DNA of 41,855 nucleotides from Poteriospumella lacustris (lineage: Eukaryota > Sar > Chrysophyceae > Chromulinales > Dinobryaceae): contig SMOI01000013.1 of assembly GCA_008000375.1 (NCBI GenBank), forward strand, positions 69,438 through 111,292, in the 5' to 3' direction. Under the pieces are notes generated by a model, which was not told the DNA's origin, searched no databases, and saw nothing but the letters and a program-made list of their open reading frames with translations. Positions 23,621 through 34,034 of the stretch are shown in pieces. The position numbers and the translations under genes were made by a program. Position 1 is the stretch's first letter. Every line of letters begins with the position of its first letter.

Positions 23621-23957
23621 AATAACACAGGCGGTGTTTCTAGAAACGAACAAGGGTGAGGGTGCAGGTGATATACGACGACGACGACGACCCTTTGGCA
23701 AGGAATGGATTCACCGTTTGTTTGGGGGTCAGACGAAGGAGTACGACGTCTATTTTGGCGTTGCTATCGAGGTCCATCTTATCGCCTCCGTCAGTCAGTC
23801 AGTCAGTCAGCTGATGAGTGCGGTGATGATGTCGGGGCGAGTAATCAAGGTGAACGTCGACGATGCCGCTTTCCCCATGCATAACCGATACCAAGGAGGG
23901 AGTTTGGAGAGAAACCGCCTGTATCGAAAGCAGAATCTTCTGTGGTGAAAGAGAACA
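23621..23957. other. Intergenic region with (TCAG)5 microsatellite
   Basis: This lies between two codirectional genes. The only clear structure is five TCAG units at 23791-23810. An open frame at 23634-23948 crosses it but shows no domain, and its composition follows the repeat, so I do not call it a gene. The MATE promoter is expected here. Confidence 0.6.
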
Positions 23958-25628
23958 ATGACCATGACGCGATGGATCATGGTGGCGTTGACCACGATTC
24001 TCCTCGTCGATTCGTTCTGGATTGGTCTTTCGTTTGCCCATCACCAGTTTCGATGGAAAGTAGTAAGTAAAGATGTGTCCGCGCCCCATCTTTTCGCTGA
24101 TTCTGGTGCAAGACTGTCTTCGTTATCCGCATTGCCTCTTCATGCGCAAGCGTCGGGTCGTGAGGAGAGCGCGGTAGGCCACAGCAGAGACCACGAGAGA
24201 AAGAAGTTATACTCCAAATTGGACTTGGAACTCGCTAAAGTGTCATTGCCTGCATTTGTGTCGTTGGCAGCGGATCCACTCGCCAGTATTGTGGACGCCA
24301 TTTTCGTGGCAAAGCTGGGCGCTGCCGCACAGGCTGCTATGGGCGTATCTATTTCTGCTCAGTATTCAGTGGCCAAGTTGTACAACGACCCCTTGTTGAA
24401 AACGTCCACCTCTCTTGTTGCTGGGAAGGAGGGAGAAGAGCTGCAAGCATCCGTCACGACGGCTCTCGTGACCGCCATTGTTATCGGCTCGCTACAAGCG
24501 GCCTTGTATTTGTTCGCGGGGGGCCCCATCATGTCGATTATGGGCGTCTCGGTGGCAAGTGAAATGAGAGCACCCGCATTACGGTATCTTCGCTGGCGAG
24601 CGCTGGGTGTACCCGCATCGACAGTGTTGCTGGTCGTCAACAGCATTTTTCGCGGCCGAGGCGACACGCAAACACCGTTGTTCTTCACCTTTATGGGCAC
24701 TGCGATCAATATACTCTTATGTCCTGTATTGATATTTTCGCTACGTATGGGCTGTGCCGGTGCTGGTGCCGCGACGGCGATAGCACAGTGGGCAGCAGCG
24801 ATTCCTCTCGTCGTGCTCTTGCACCGCAAAATAGCTCCGCTCAGCTTCGGTGGCAATGGAGATCGACGATCGTTTCGTCAAGCTTTGCAAACGTATATCA
24901 AAGTAGGGTCACTGTTACTCTTTCGAACGATGGCGAAAGTGGCAGCATATGCGGTCACGTCCTCGGCCGCGGCACGACTCGGAACCGTTCCCATGGCCGC
25001 CTATGCGCTGACGTTCAACTTAGGCTCCGCAACTTCTCAATTGTGTGAATCCATTTCCATCGCGACGCAATCGATTCTGGCACGTGAATATCCATATCAC
25101 AAAAGTAACAAGAAGCGTATTACCGTGGCGCACGTCATTCGACGTGCGTTGTTGGCTGGTGTCGTGGTATCGAGTGCGCTGTCGGTGGTGACGTGGCTGA
25201 AAATGGACGCCGTGCTGCGGAAGCTTACGTCATCCGATGCCGTATTTCATGCGGCCAAAGCAGTGATGCCTGCTGTCCTCCTGACACAGCTGTTGAAAGG
25301 GCTGGTGTACAGTACCGGTGGCATTCTATTGGGTGGCTTGGACTTCATGTATTCCACCATGAGCATGACCGTCGCCGCCGTAGCGTGTGTTGTGTCCCTG
25401 TTTGTGCTGCCTCGATGGGGATCGTCAGGAGCACTACTGGGTTCGACATCGTCGGTACTGACCAGTGGAGGACGACTGAGCCTCAATCACATCTGGCAAT
25501 CGCTGGCGTTGTTTATGGGTATTCAAGTGGCCATCGCTCTAGCTCGGATCCTGTCTGCTACTGGCCCCTGGAAAGATATCCCACTCTTTGCAAGCGATAC
25601 TGACAGTTTTGATGACGATACCGATTAG
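23958..25628 (+). CDS. MATE family multidrug/organic compound transporter, probably plastid-targeted
   Basis: A single-exon gene of 556 residues. After the N-terminal leader come two halves of about six hydrophobic segments each, as in the MATE fold. Recognisable stretches are VSLPAFVSLAADPLASIVDA with the following FVAKLGA, then ALRYLRWRALGVPA, VNSIFRGRGDTQTPLFFTF, and TAINILLCPVLIF. The GRGDTQTPL motif and the ADPL...VDAIFV start are typical of the DinF/EDS5-like group. MATE proteins export organic solutes using Na+ or H+ gradients. The first 30 residues form a signal segment ending GLSFAHHQF, similar to the ASAFAP-type cleavage site of complex plastids, followed by a Ser-rich transit-like region, so an inner plastid membrane location is likely but inferred. 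The substrate cannot be told. The start has A at -3; a second Met lies two codons on. Confidence 0.88.
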   Translation: MTMTRWIMVALTTILLVDSFWIGLSFAHHQFRWKVVSKDVSAPHLFADSGARLSSLSALPLHAQASGREESAVGHSRDHERKKLYSKLDLELAKVSLPAFVSLAADPLASIVDAIFVAKLGAAAQAAMGVSISAQYSVAKLYNDPLLKTSTSLVAGKEGEELQASVTTALVTAIVIGSLQAALYLFAGGPIMSIMGVSVASEMRAPALRYLRWRALGVPASTVLLVVNSIFRGRGDTQTPLFFTFMGTAINILLCPVLIFSLRMGCAGAGAATAIAQWAAAIPLVVLLHRKIAPLSFGGNGDRRSFRQALQTYIKVGSLLLFRTMAKVAAYAVTSSAAARLGTVPMAAYALTFNLGSATSQLCESISIATQSILAREYPYHKSNKKRITVAHVIRRALLAGVVVSSALSVVTWLKMDAVLRKLTSSDAVFHAAKAVMPAVLLTQLLKGLVYSTGGILLGGLDFMYSTMSMTVAAVACVVSLFVLPRWGSSGALLGSTSSVLTSGGRLSLNHIWQSLALFMGIQVAIALARILSATGPWKDIPLFASDTDSFDDDTD

Positions 25629-26097
25629 ATGCAGCTTGCTACTGTTTGTACATATGTAAATGTAGACCCACTATTTTAACTGCGAGAAGACCTGAAAGGC
25701 GGTTTTGAGTCGTGTGTTATGTGTCAGGGCAGTACAATTCATGCCTGTCAAGTTTACATACCAAAGACGATAAGTTTACCAGTGCTTATCGCTAAGGAGC
25801 TGATGGATAATCGGATTTCGAGGTGGAGAGGGATGAACTATGAGTGTGAACTGTGAGATTGTGAGTGCGCCATGCGTAGCAAGCGGGCGGCAAGAAACGA
25901 AACGCCTTTTTGGTTTGGTCCGTCGAAAGAATCGAAAGTGGAAATCAACTTTATGATCTTCTTCATTCATATGATACAACTGTTTCTGGAGTAAACTAAA
26001 GGCCTTTAGAGGGTAGTGAAGGTCGTAAAGTTTGTATTCCAAATCTAGACGTGCAAGTTTTGACTGTTTCGAGCTGAAGGAAAGTGCAGCAGGAACA
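25629..26097. other. Intergenic region, no gene seen
   Basis: About 470 bp between the MATE and NSRP1-like genes. One minus-strand open frame (25776-26042) has no recognisable feature. No repeats or RNA genes were noticed. Confidence 0.5.
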
Positions 26098-27281
26098 ATG
26101 AGCTTGAATACTGTTGGTTCCCAGCCGAAATATGGACTGATTCAACGAGGAGTTCAACAGAAAGCCCCTCCGCAAAGACGCTTAAAAGGTTTGATGGTCG
26201 ATTAGCGCACAGAGCAATGACATTCGCGCTTATCTTCGCATGCTGTCTCGTGTAGCTTCCAGTATATTCGCGAAGGACGAACTGGACGACGACGACGAAG
26301 GCAATGGTCCCGTAGATTTCAAGAAGGAGATGATTCAGCGATCTTTGGCTAAGGCCACTACCAAAGCCGTTGACCATGTTGCTGCTAAGGCCATGAAAGA
26401 AGACCCCAATATCTTCGATTACGACGGCACATATGACGAAATACAATCTTCGCGAAACGACAGCTTGGCGCGCAAGTTTGCTCCCACCAACCAAGAAGCA
26501 CCGGTAAGATACGATCACGGCATAGAATGCACATGATGTGGCTTGATCTAATGGTTTGGCGATGTTGGTCGGTTGAAAGTAGAAAGCGCGGTATATCGGC
26601 AGCTTACAAGCGGCCTCGCAACTCCGAGAAAAGGAGCAAGAGCGCACATTCGAGCGACAGCTTTTGAAAGAACGAAAAGCAGAGGATGATTTGTATGGCG
26701 ATCAACCCAAGTACATCACTGCAGCGTATAAGGAGAAGCTTATGGAGACGAAGAAGTGGGAATTGGAAGATAAAATGATGGAAGCAGTGGAGAAGAAGCA
26801 CGATGTGCGTGGATTGGGCATGCAGGGGTTTTACGCGAACCTGTTGACCAAGAATGTTGCTATGGGAGGAGATGTAAAAGCCAATGCGATCAGTGCCTAT
26901 ACAGCTGGCAGTGAACGACAAGAACGGGTGCTTCAAGAGGATGGAAGAGGTGAGTCATCACTTCCCCCCGAGCGTACTGCGCGGTCGTCTTCACCGCACA
27001 CGTCTAGTCGACACGACCACGACGAATCTCACAGTGGCTTGGGGAAACGCCCACGCTCTCCATCCAGTAGTGACTATGGTCATGATAGAAAGCGTACGGT
27101 CGGCGAAGAGTCACCCGAGTCAAGTGCGAAGCAACAAAAGCCTTCGTCGGACGACAGCGCTCCGATGGCCAATGCTCCTGCCCCGAAGAAAGAAGAGATC
27201 GTGTTGAGTGCGCGGGAGCGGTACCTGGCCCGCAAGAACCAACAGACACAGCCGACGGCCCCTCCTACCCAGTCGTCATAG
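26098..27281 (+). CDS. Nuclear speckle splicing regulatory protein 1-like (NSRP1/CCDC55, DUF2040)
   Basis: Three exons (26098-26188, 26256-26503, 26583-27281) give 345 residues; introns are 67 and 79 nt. The first exon supplies the conserved N-terminus (PKYGLIQRG), and splicing joins RRLK to ASSIFAKDELDDDDEG, matching the family's basic-then-acidic start. Further family marks are the FDYDGTYDEIQ box, the KARYIGSLQAASQLREKEQE segment, YITAAYKEKLMETKKWE, and the LGMQGFYANLL box. The C-terminal third is Ser-, Asp- and Arg-rich and disordered (SSPHTSSRHDHDESHSGLGK), ending in LSARERYLARKNQQ. Known members bind nuclear speckle SR proteins and influence alternative splicing. A donor-like GTGAGT occurs at about 26950, but the frame stays open, so I keep exon 3 whole. 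The start codon has A at -3. Confidence 0.88.
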
Positions 27282-27722
27282 CCCCTACTCCTCCTGTAAC
27301 TTCAGAACTCATGGCGTGGGCATTTGTCAGTGTCGTTGTGTCACGTGCTTACAGCAAGAGATGAGTGCGCAAGGAAAACAGAAAACAGAGAATAGTATAG
27401 TCATATCTGTGTGAAGATGCCCCTAGTGGACAGCCACAGCTGTGAACGCCAATAAGCGATGAGAGGGGGGGGAGGGAGATGTTCCAGGAAGAACAGTGCA
27501 GAGGTACAGAGCAGCAGCCAACGATGTGAAACAAAAACAAAGAGAAGCACAGCTGAGGACAACGGGGGAGGAACGGTCTGCGTGGCAAGTTTGGTTGGTT
27601 GACGAAAGCCTCTCCCGATACGGTCAAAAATGGCAGAGAAAGAGAGATGGATACAGTGAGAAGAGACAGACAGAGAGACAGAGAGACAGAGAGACAGAGA
27701 GACAGAGGTTGATGATGCCGTT
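27282..27722. other. Convergent intergenic region with an ACAGAGAG tandem repeat
   Basis: This lies between the stop codons of the NSRP1-like gene (+) and the acyltransferase gene (-). It has a G-run near 27465-27477 and about five copies of an 8 bp ACAGAGAG unit at 27663-27708. Open frames across it have no recognisable domain. Confidence 0.65.
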
Positions 27723-29920
27723 TTAATTGGTTTTCTTCGATTCTTGAGCCGAGTCCGCGCCGCTCAACAGGATGTTGGTGCTTCCACCGTTGTTGCTGCT
27801 GTCACTCGCCCCACGCTCCTCGGAGTTATCATCGAGACTGGTGATGCTATTCAAGAGCATCGATGCGTGATCCAAATTGGACGAGTTGCCAAGATTCGCA
27901 ATCGTCGAGGAGCGTTTCACCGCTTGTTCCCAGTTGCGAGTTGGGTCCGTGTACACGGCACCTAATTCTGGACCGTACTTCTTCACCAAACGACGGACTT
28001 CTTCCACCAATTCTGCACGTTTCTTGGGCAATTCAGGAGCGATTTCTTGGAAAGAAGGCAACAGACGCAAAAACGCGGGTCGCAAGTCCTTCAAGTCGTT
28101 CATACTGGCCTCCACCGCCATCACACCCATGTACGAGAAGATCGGGAAGCAGAGCAACAGCACCACCACCGTCTTCGTTTGCCATTTGGTGAATAAGAGC
28201 AACAACACCGCATACGTCACCCACAACAGGGGCACCGCCACGATCGAGAACATGATCTTCTTCGACAACAAGACATCCTTCGCTTGAATCTTCACTCGCG
28301 ACGCTTCCAAATCTTTCTTCGCTTCCCGATACGCCCAGTAATTGGCCGCAAATCCCACGGGAGCATTCAACACAATCGACGGGAGGGAAGCCAACAAAAT
28401 GACAGAAGCACCATGCAAGAACGTGTACAACATTTGCGTGAAGGGCATCGCGACGAAGGCATCGCTCTGCAGTTGGTAGTCCTTCAAGCCCCACTTGTCC
28501 AGGGTGGTCTGGTACTCGTCCACCTTCGCAATCAATTCTTGAATATCCTCAGGGAACTTGTCACCGAACTTCTCGTGCATGATTTTGGCGGCGGCAGAGA
28601 ACCGACGGGCCAAATCTTGCTTTTCTTTCGTCGTCGTGGACAACGACGAACGTTGATACAAGCGACGGATGGTGTGAATGATCTTCAATTCGTTGTAATC
28701 CTTCGCCGTGACGATGACAGAGCGCATGCCGTCTTCCACTTCGTGGAGCAGGGCTTGGTAAGCGCTTTGGCGGGACGAGGAATACAAGTCCATGACTTCG
28801 TTGGTGATGTTGACGGGTGCACCAAACTCGATGACGCAGCGCCCCCGGAAGCGATGGCCGCGGAAGTAGTTCAACCCCACCGGAACGATGGGCACGTTGA
28901 TGCCATACTTCTCACTTACACCAAGAGCAATCGCAGCAACACCGGCTTTCAATGGCAACAAATCTGTGCGATCATGAGAGCCACCCTCGGGGAAGATACC
29001 CAAACACGAGCCCTTCGCCAACGCCTCCTGCACCGCGTCGAACATCTTCGATTGATCAACGTAGCCCAAAATATCGTAAGTAGTCCATTTGCCCTGAGCT
29101 TCCATCTCTGTTGCTGGGGAAGACTCACCCACCAGTTCCGCCAGAATGCCTTCCGTATCGGACAGAACCGTCTTCAATTTGTAGGCTTCAGGCGATTTGC
29201 CCGGGCGAATTTTGTCTCCTTTTTGCAACTTCGTGAACGAAGTTCCTTCACCGAACACCTTTAAGCCTTCGAACTTAACTTTGCCAGGTCCTTTACTGGG
29301 CTTGTCCTGGGGGCGTGAAACGGGAATGGCACCGACAGCCTTGGAGAAATCACCGATGATGCGCTTGTTGTAGGACTTTTCAGCGACCAAAAAGCGAACT
29401 TGCTGAGGAGTGGTGACCACCAAAATGGCACCATCCACAAACTGATTCATGTGATTTCCCGTGAAAATGATAGGACCGTGAGGAGGAATATTCTCTCGTC
29501 CGAGAACTTCCATCGACGAAAAGAAGATGGACATGATGGAGTGAAAGAACACCTAAACAAGACGAAGACGATACGTAACGAACGAACGAACGAACACAAA
29601 AGAAGGATAAAACCCCGACACGATTCAATTACCTTGACCGAAAAGTACATCAGGTCCTGGGCGTTTGCGGAAATGATGAACACGAACGCTATTGTGAATA
29701 GGACTGTGGCGACATACGTTGGCAAGCCAATAATTTCACACACAAGCTTCACAGGACTACAAAAGGCATGAATAAAGCAAAGAAACTGCATGCACGAATT
29801 TCCGACAGCCCCTTACTTTAATGTGTCCGAAGACAACATAATGAGCGTGAAACACGCTGCCACCCTCACGCGCACCTCACGCAAAGGTGATTTCACTTCA
29901 CTCTTCAACACCGAGTTCAT
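27723..29920 (-). CDS. Glycerol-3-phosphate / DHAP O-acyltransferase (SCT1/GPT2-like)
   Basis: Three exons (29920-29817, 29756-29633, 29552-27723) encode 685 residues; the introns of 60 and 80 nt have consensus ends and keep frame. The acyltransferase blocks are TGNHMNQFVDG with catalytic His about residue 110 and Asp 116, GIFPEGGSHDRTDLLPLKAG at about 261-281, and VPIVPVGLNYFRGHRFRG. An insertion of roughly 145 residues between blocks I and III is typical of the fungal SCT1/GPT2 type. Hydrophobic spans occur near residues 40-70 and in pairs at about 465-500 and 530-590, fitting an ER membrane protein. It would catalyse the first acylation in glycerolipid synthesis. The C-terminus is Ser/Asn-rich and probably disordered. 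The first exon is inferred from splice sites and phase rather than homology, so the exact start is less certain. The gene is divergent from sepiapterin reductase. Confidence 0.87.
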
Positions 29921-30260
29921 ATCTTTCCCTCAATGAAAAAAATAGATATCAAGACAAGTAATTTTCAGCAAAGGGAAAGTGAATACTCGCCCAGTGTGTA
30001 TCTTTTTATTGCAACATTTATTTGCAATGCCTGTCGACGATGACGGTGTGTGCGTTGGATGTGTGTGCCCACTTGGTTCACTCGGGTCACTTATCCGGAA
30101 TACCTAGAAAATTATGAGAAAGGCGGAGAAAGCGGAACTTCTCCCTGCTCGGCTGCTCTGACGGCTCTGACGTGCTGCCCGCTGGCGTATCCATCTTCTT
30201 TTGTTTTCAGAGTCATTGCTTCACTCACAAAACACAACAAACCACCCCAACAGAGAAAGA
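29921..30260. promoter_or_regulatory. Divergent intergenic region between acyltransferase and sepiapterin reductase genes
   Basis: 340 bp between two start codons; both promoters should be here. I see no clear core element. An open frame beginning at 30050 overlaps the next gene in another frame and looks spurious. Confidence 0.4.
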
Positions 30261-31131
30261 ATGAGAAGAGCATTTATTGTGACTGGTGCAAGCCGAGGAT
30301 TTGGGCGGGCAATCGCTTCTAGCGTCGCCAAATCATTGGTGAAGTCATCTCATTTTGTCCTCGCGGGAACGAGTGAGGAGGAACTTCGCAAGACCGAGGA
30401 AATTGTGAAATCAACGCCTAGAGATGGGGTTGAAGCTACGACTGAGCTTGTGTTGGAGGACTTAAGTCAAACTTCTCACCTGTCAGATGCCGCTTCGAAG
30501 CTCTTCGATTCTATTGCCGCCTCCTCCGATATCGATGATATCGTGTTTTTCAACAATGCTGGCAGTCTTGGTCCATTGGCTCCAGTCGGTGCTGAAGTTC
30601 ATACGTTGAGTAGTGTCGCAACCGCTTTCGATATCAATGTGACAGCGTCTTGCTTTTTGACTTCCGAAATCATCAGAAGGTAAAGTATGACCTATTTCCA
30701 CCCTTCGAAGCTGGTTAACATCTGTTCGCTGTAGATTGAGCTCGCCGTCATATGCGCCGCATGCAAAGACCATTACGATCGTGAATATTTCTTCTCTTGC
30801 TGCTGTTCAGGCATTTGAGTCTTGGAGTGTTTATTGCGCTGGAAAGGCGGCCAGAGACATGTATCATAAGGTGCTGGCGGAGGAGCAAAAGAAATCCCCC
30901 TGCCGAGAGAACTTTCGTGTTTTGAATTACGCCCCTGGTCCATTGGATACAAATATGCAGAAGGAAATTCGAGAGAATCCCCTTGTCGACAAGCCCACCC
31001 AGGAGTACTTCGTCCAGATGAAAGAGAACAATCAACTTGTCAGTCCTGATACGTCGGCTGACAAACTGGTGACTCTTCTCAGCTCAGGAACCTTTGATTC
31101 TGGCGCCCACGTTGATTATTTCGAAATTTAA
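30261..31131 (+). CDS. Sepiapterin reductase (short-chain dehydrogenase)
   Basis: Two exons (30261-30679, 30735-31131) around a 55 nt intron encode 271 residues, near the 261 of the human enzyme. The Rossmann nucleotide-binding motif TGASRGFG lies at residues 8-15, NNAG at 98-101, the catalytic Ser in NISS at about 159-160, and the Tyr-Lys pair in YCAGK at Y173 and K177. The family-specific C-terminus is strong: NYAPGPLDTNMQ, then SADKLVTLL and SGAHVDYFEI. Sepiapterin reductase carries out the NADPH-dependent last step of tetrahydrobiopterin synthesis in the cytosol. No other pathway gene is in the window. The last 61 bp of this gene are repeated in inverted orientation at 34035-34095, because the left arm of the large inverted repeat starts inside exon 2 at 31071. 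The gene itself is intact. Confidence 0.92.
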
Positions 31132-32386
31132 CCTCTGTTTTTCTTTACATTTCCACAAGTTAGTTAGTGTTAGAACATTGTGTGTGACTAAAATTGAAGA
31201 CACACTTCTGTAAGATCGATTGTAGACAACCATGATGATGACGATAGTTCCACTCTATTTGCTGCGCGGCACTGGGTTTTCTGGGTGATCGTCGCTTCCC
31301 TCTTCCATTCATTGAGCCTTTTGTTGTGCATTCCGAATGATCGCCAACCTTTCTTCTCTTCTAATTGCCCTGACCCCTGAACTTCTTGGTCATTGTATTT
31401 CTTATTCCTTGCTGATACTGCGAACATGTCTGTCCGGCGGCAAATCCGTCTCCGCAAGGAGTTTCTGTACAAGAAGCACGAAGAAGTGAAAGATGCCATT
31501 ATCGACGACAAAAAGCGCAAGCTGCAGCACGCTATCGAATCTCATACAGCGATTCCAACAGAAATCGCCACAGAAGCTCGACAGCTTCATCATCAAATCG
31601 AAATGGATGTGCCTGGGAGTTCGAAGCAAGTTATCGACGACGAGTACGCGAAGGTTGGTCTCTATGAGCCTCGTGTATGCGTGACAACTTCCCGAGATCC
31701 CAGCAGTCGACTAAAGCAGTTTGCAAAAGAAATCAAGTTGTGCATCCCCAATGCGCAAGCAGTTAATCGCGGTAACCACCGAACGGACGAGTTGATCGAC
31801 GCTTGTCGCAAGGCAGATTTCACGGACGTCATCATCTTGAGTGAAACCCGAGGAATGCCCGATGGAATGATCGTGTCTCATCTCCCGTTCGGTCCAACCG
31901 TGTATTTAACGCTATCAAATTGCGTATTGCGGCACGATATTCCCGAATGCACTCCCGCCTCGCAAGCGTATCCGCATCTGATTCTGGACTCGCTCAACAG
32001 CAGAGTTGGCGAGCGAGTTGGTCGAGTTTTGCAAGCCCTGTATCCTATTCCAAAGGAAGATAGCAAACGAGTCATCACATTTGCCAACAACAATGATTAT
32101 ATCTCCTTCCGGCACCACATGTACACCAAGGAAAAGGGCAAAGTAGCGCTGCAGGAAGCTGGTCCGCGCTTCGAAATGCTCCCCTACGAGGTAAGACGGT
32201 CTACACATTGGATGATTCGCTGAAGCAGTGACTGATAGGCATTATCACCCATGTGTTTCTTACAGATTCGACTCGGAACGGCCGACAACAAGGACGCAGA
32301 GAAGGAATGGGTTCTGAGACCTTTCATGAACACCTCAAGAAAGAAGCAAGCTCTGTAAAGAGTGCGCTTTGCAGAGGGGCTTGTCA
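31071..32386 (+). repeat. Left arm of inverted repeat 1 (IMP4 duplication)
   Basis: This 1316 bp segment is the reverse complement of 32780-34095. Paired positions sum to 65166 with no indel. I found one mismatch, at 32378/32788. It covers the last 61 bp of sepiapterin reductase, the intergenic region, all of IMP4 and 28 bp past its stop codon. The outer boundary is sharp: 31070 and 34096 do not pair. Confidence 0.97.
31426..32358 (+). CDS. IMP4: U3 snoRNP protein IMP4, Brix domain (copy 1, probable parent)
   Basis: Two exons (31426-32190, 32266-32358) with a 75 nt intron encode 285 residues, close to the human 291. The N-terminus MSVRRQIRLRKEFLYKK and the Brix domain (about 84-266) are characteristic: PRVCVTTSRDPSSRLKQFAK, RTDELIDACRKADFTDVII, HLPFGPTVYLTLSNCVLRHD, and the C-terminal EWVLRPFMNTSRKK. 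IMP4 binds the U3 snoRNA complex with MPP10 and IMP3 in the nucleolus for early pre-18S rRNA cleavage. The chosen Met has A at -3; the longer frame from 31393 lacks a better start. A second, apparently identical coding copy lies at 32808-33740 in opposite orientation. This copy sits next to the intact sepiapterin reductase gene, so it is inferred to be the original locus. Confidence 0.94.
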
Positions 32387-32779
32387 TCCAGTTCGAGCTA
32401 CTTGGCTTTTTGTCGTTGTAAAAAGTGAAGTAATTATGGTGCTTAACAGTTGCATTTCTTGAAGAGTCTCAATTTGTTCGAGTCACTGTTTGGTTGGTAT
32501 GTAGAAGTTGACTGTTGGTCCTGATCTAAATGAAGGAACAATTTCAAAAGCCTTTGCAAGAATGAGTTTAATGCTGTTCTTAAAGCAGCCTGTCAATTGT
32601 CTCTCTGTATTTCGTCCTACATTCGTTGTATCACGAGGGAAGCAATACTCTTCGCCGTTGCCGTATGTCCAATCAACTCCACAAACTGCTCCGCCACCAA
32701 TATTGACTCCAACAAAATACCTTTGGATGCAAAAATATAGCGCTATAATTATGTCATTAATTACAATGGTGGGACAATG
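32387..32779. other. Unpaired 393 bp loop of inverted repeat 1
   Basis: This single-copy spacer separates the two IMP4 arms. It is A+T richer than the arms. Part of its minus strand is open and may be a decayed gene fragment (see 32483-32720). No transposase gene, terminal inverted repeat or target-site duplication was seen. Confidence 0.85.
32483..32720 (-). pseudogene. Possible gene fragment in the loop, weakly like an M14 carboxypeptidase C-terminus
   Basis: On the minus strand about 79 codons are open to a TGA stop, preceded by an acceptor-like CAAAG. The visible stretch contains VDWTYGNGEEYCF followed by RDT, which recalls the region around the catalytic Glu of M14 metallocarboxypeptidases (DW-x-Y-G-x-G, Y-x-F, E-L-R-D-T). 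Here the Glu position is not preserved and the Phe-to-RDT spacing is short, so if related it is a decayed remnant. The resemblance was found by eye and is weak; it may be chance. Confidence 0.25.
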
Positions 32780-32807
32780 TGACAAGCTCCTCTGCAAAGC
32801 GCACTCT

Positions 32808-33740
32808 TTACAGAGCTTGCTTCTTTCTTGAGGTGTTCATGAAAGGTCTCAGAACCCATTCCTTCTCTGCGTCCTTGTTGTCGGCCGTTCCGAGTCGAAT
32901 CTGTAAGAAACACATGGGTGATAATGCCTATCAGTCACTGCTTCAGCGAATCATCCAATGTGTAGACCGTCTTACCTCGTAGGGGAGCATTTCGAAGCGC
33001 GGACCAGCTTCCTGCAGCGCTACTTTGCCCTTTTCCTTGGTGTACATGTGGTGCCGGAAGGAGATATAATCATTGTTGTTGGCAAATGTGATGACTCGTT
33101 TGCTATCTTCCTTTGGAATAGGATACAGGGCTTGCAAAACTCGACCAACTCGCTCGCCAACTCTGCTGTTGAGCGAGTCCAGAATCAGATGCGGATACGC
33201 TTGCGAGGCGGGAGTGCATTCGGGAATATCGTGCCGCAATACGCAATTTGATAGCGTTAAATACACGGTTGGACCGAACGGGAGATGAGACACGATCATT
33301 CCATCGGGCATTCCTCGGGTTTCACTCAAGATGATGACGTCCGTGAAATCTGCCTTGCGACAAGCGTCGATCAACTCGTCCGTTCGGTGGTTACCGCGAT
33401 TAACTGCTTGCGCATTGGGGATGCACAACTTGATTTCTTTTGCAAACTGCTTTAGTCGACTGCTGGGATCTCGGGAAGTTGTCACGCATACACGAGGCTC
33501 ATAGAGACCAACCTTCGCGTACTCGTCGTCGATAACTTGCTTCGAACTCCCAGGCACATCCATTTCGATTTGATGATGAAGCTGTCGAGCTTCTGTGGCG
33601 ATTTCTGTTGGAATCGCTGTATGAGATTCGATAGCGTGCTGCAGCTTGCGCTTTTTGTCGTCGATAATGGCATCTTTCACTTCTTCGTGCTTCTTGTACA
33701 GAAACTCCTTGCGGAGACGGATTTGCCGCCGGACAGACAT
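32808..33740 (-). CDS. IMP4: U3 snoRNP protein IMP4, Brix domain (copy 2, inverted duplicate)
   Basis: Exons 33740-32976 and 32900-32808 mirror copy 1 exactly, giving the same 285-residue protein with the same intron. No coding difference was found, synonymous or otherwise, so it should be functional if transcribed. The full original upstream region (31132-31425 equivalent) is included, so its promoter may have moved with it. Its 5' neighbour is now the MFS transporter gene, in divergent orientation. Copies 1 and 2 are convergent with 449 bp between stop codons. Transcription past either stop codon would enter the other copy in antisense, which could give double-stranded RNA. Confidence 0.93.
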
Positions 33741-34034
33741 GTTCGCAGTATCAGCAAGGAATAAGAAATACAATGACCAAGAAGTTCAGGGGTCAGGGCA
33801 ATTAGAAGAGAAGAAAGGTTGGCGATCATTCGGAATGCACAACAAAAGGCTCAATGAATGGAAGAGGGAAGCGACGATCACCCAGAAAACCCAGTGCCGC
33901 GCAGCAAATAGAGTGGAACTATCGTCATCATCATGGTTGTCTACAATCGATCTTACAGAAGTGTGTCTTCAATTTTAGTCACACACAATGTTCTAACACT
34001 AACTAACTTGTGGAAATGTAAAGAAAAACAGAGG

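Noticed and set aside
23634-23948. 104-codon plus-strand frame as a gene
   Set aside because: It runs through a TCAG microsatellite, has no domain, and fills the short gap ahead of the MATE start.
25776-26042. 88-codon minus-strand frame
   Set aside because: No homology, no splice partner and no supporting feature.
26045-26647. Minus-strand open frame of 200 codons
   Set aside because: It is antisense to exons 1 and 2 of the NSRP1-like gene, whose splicing gives a conserved protein.
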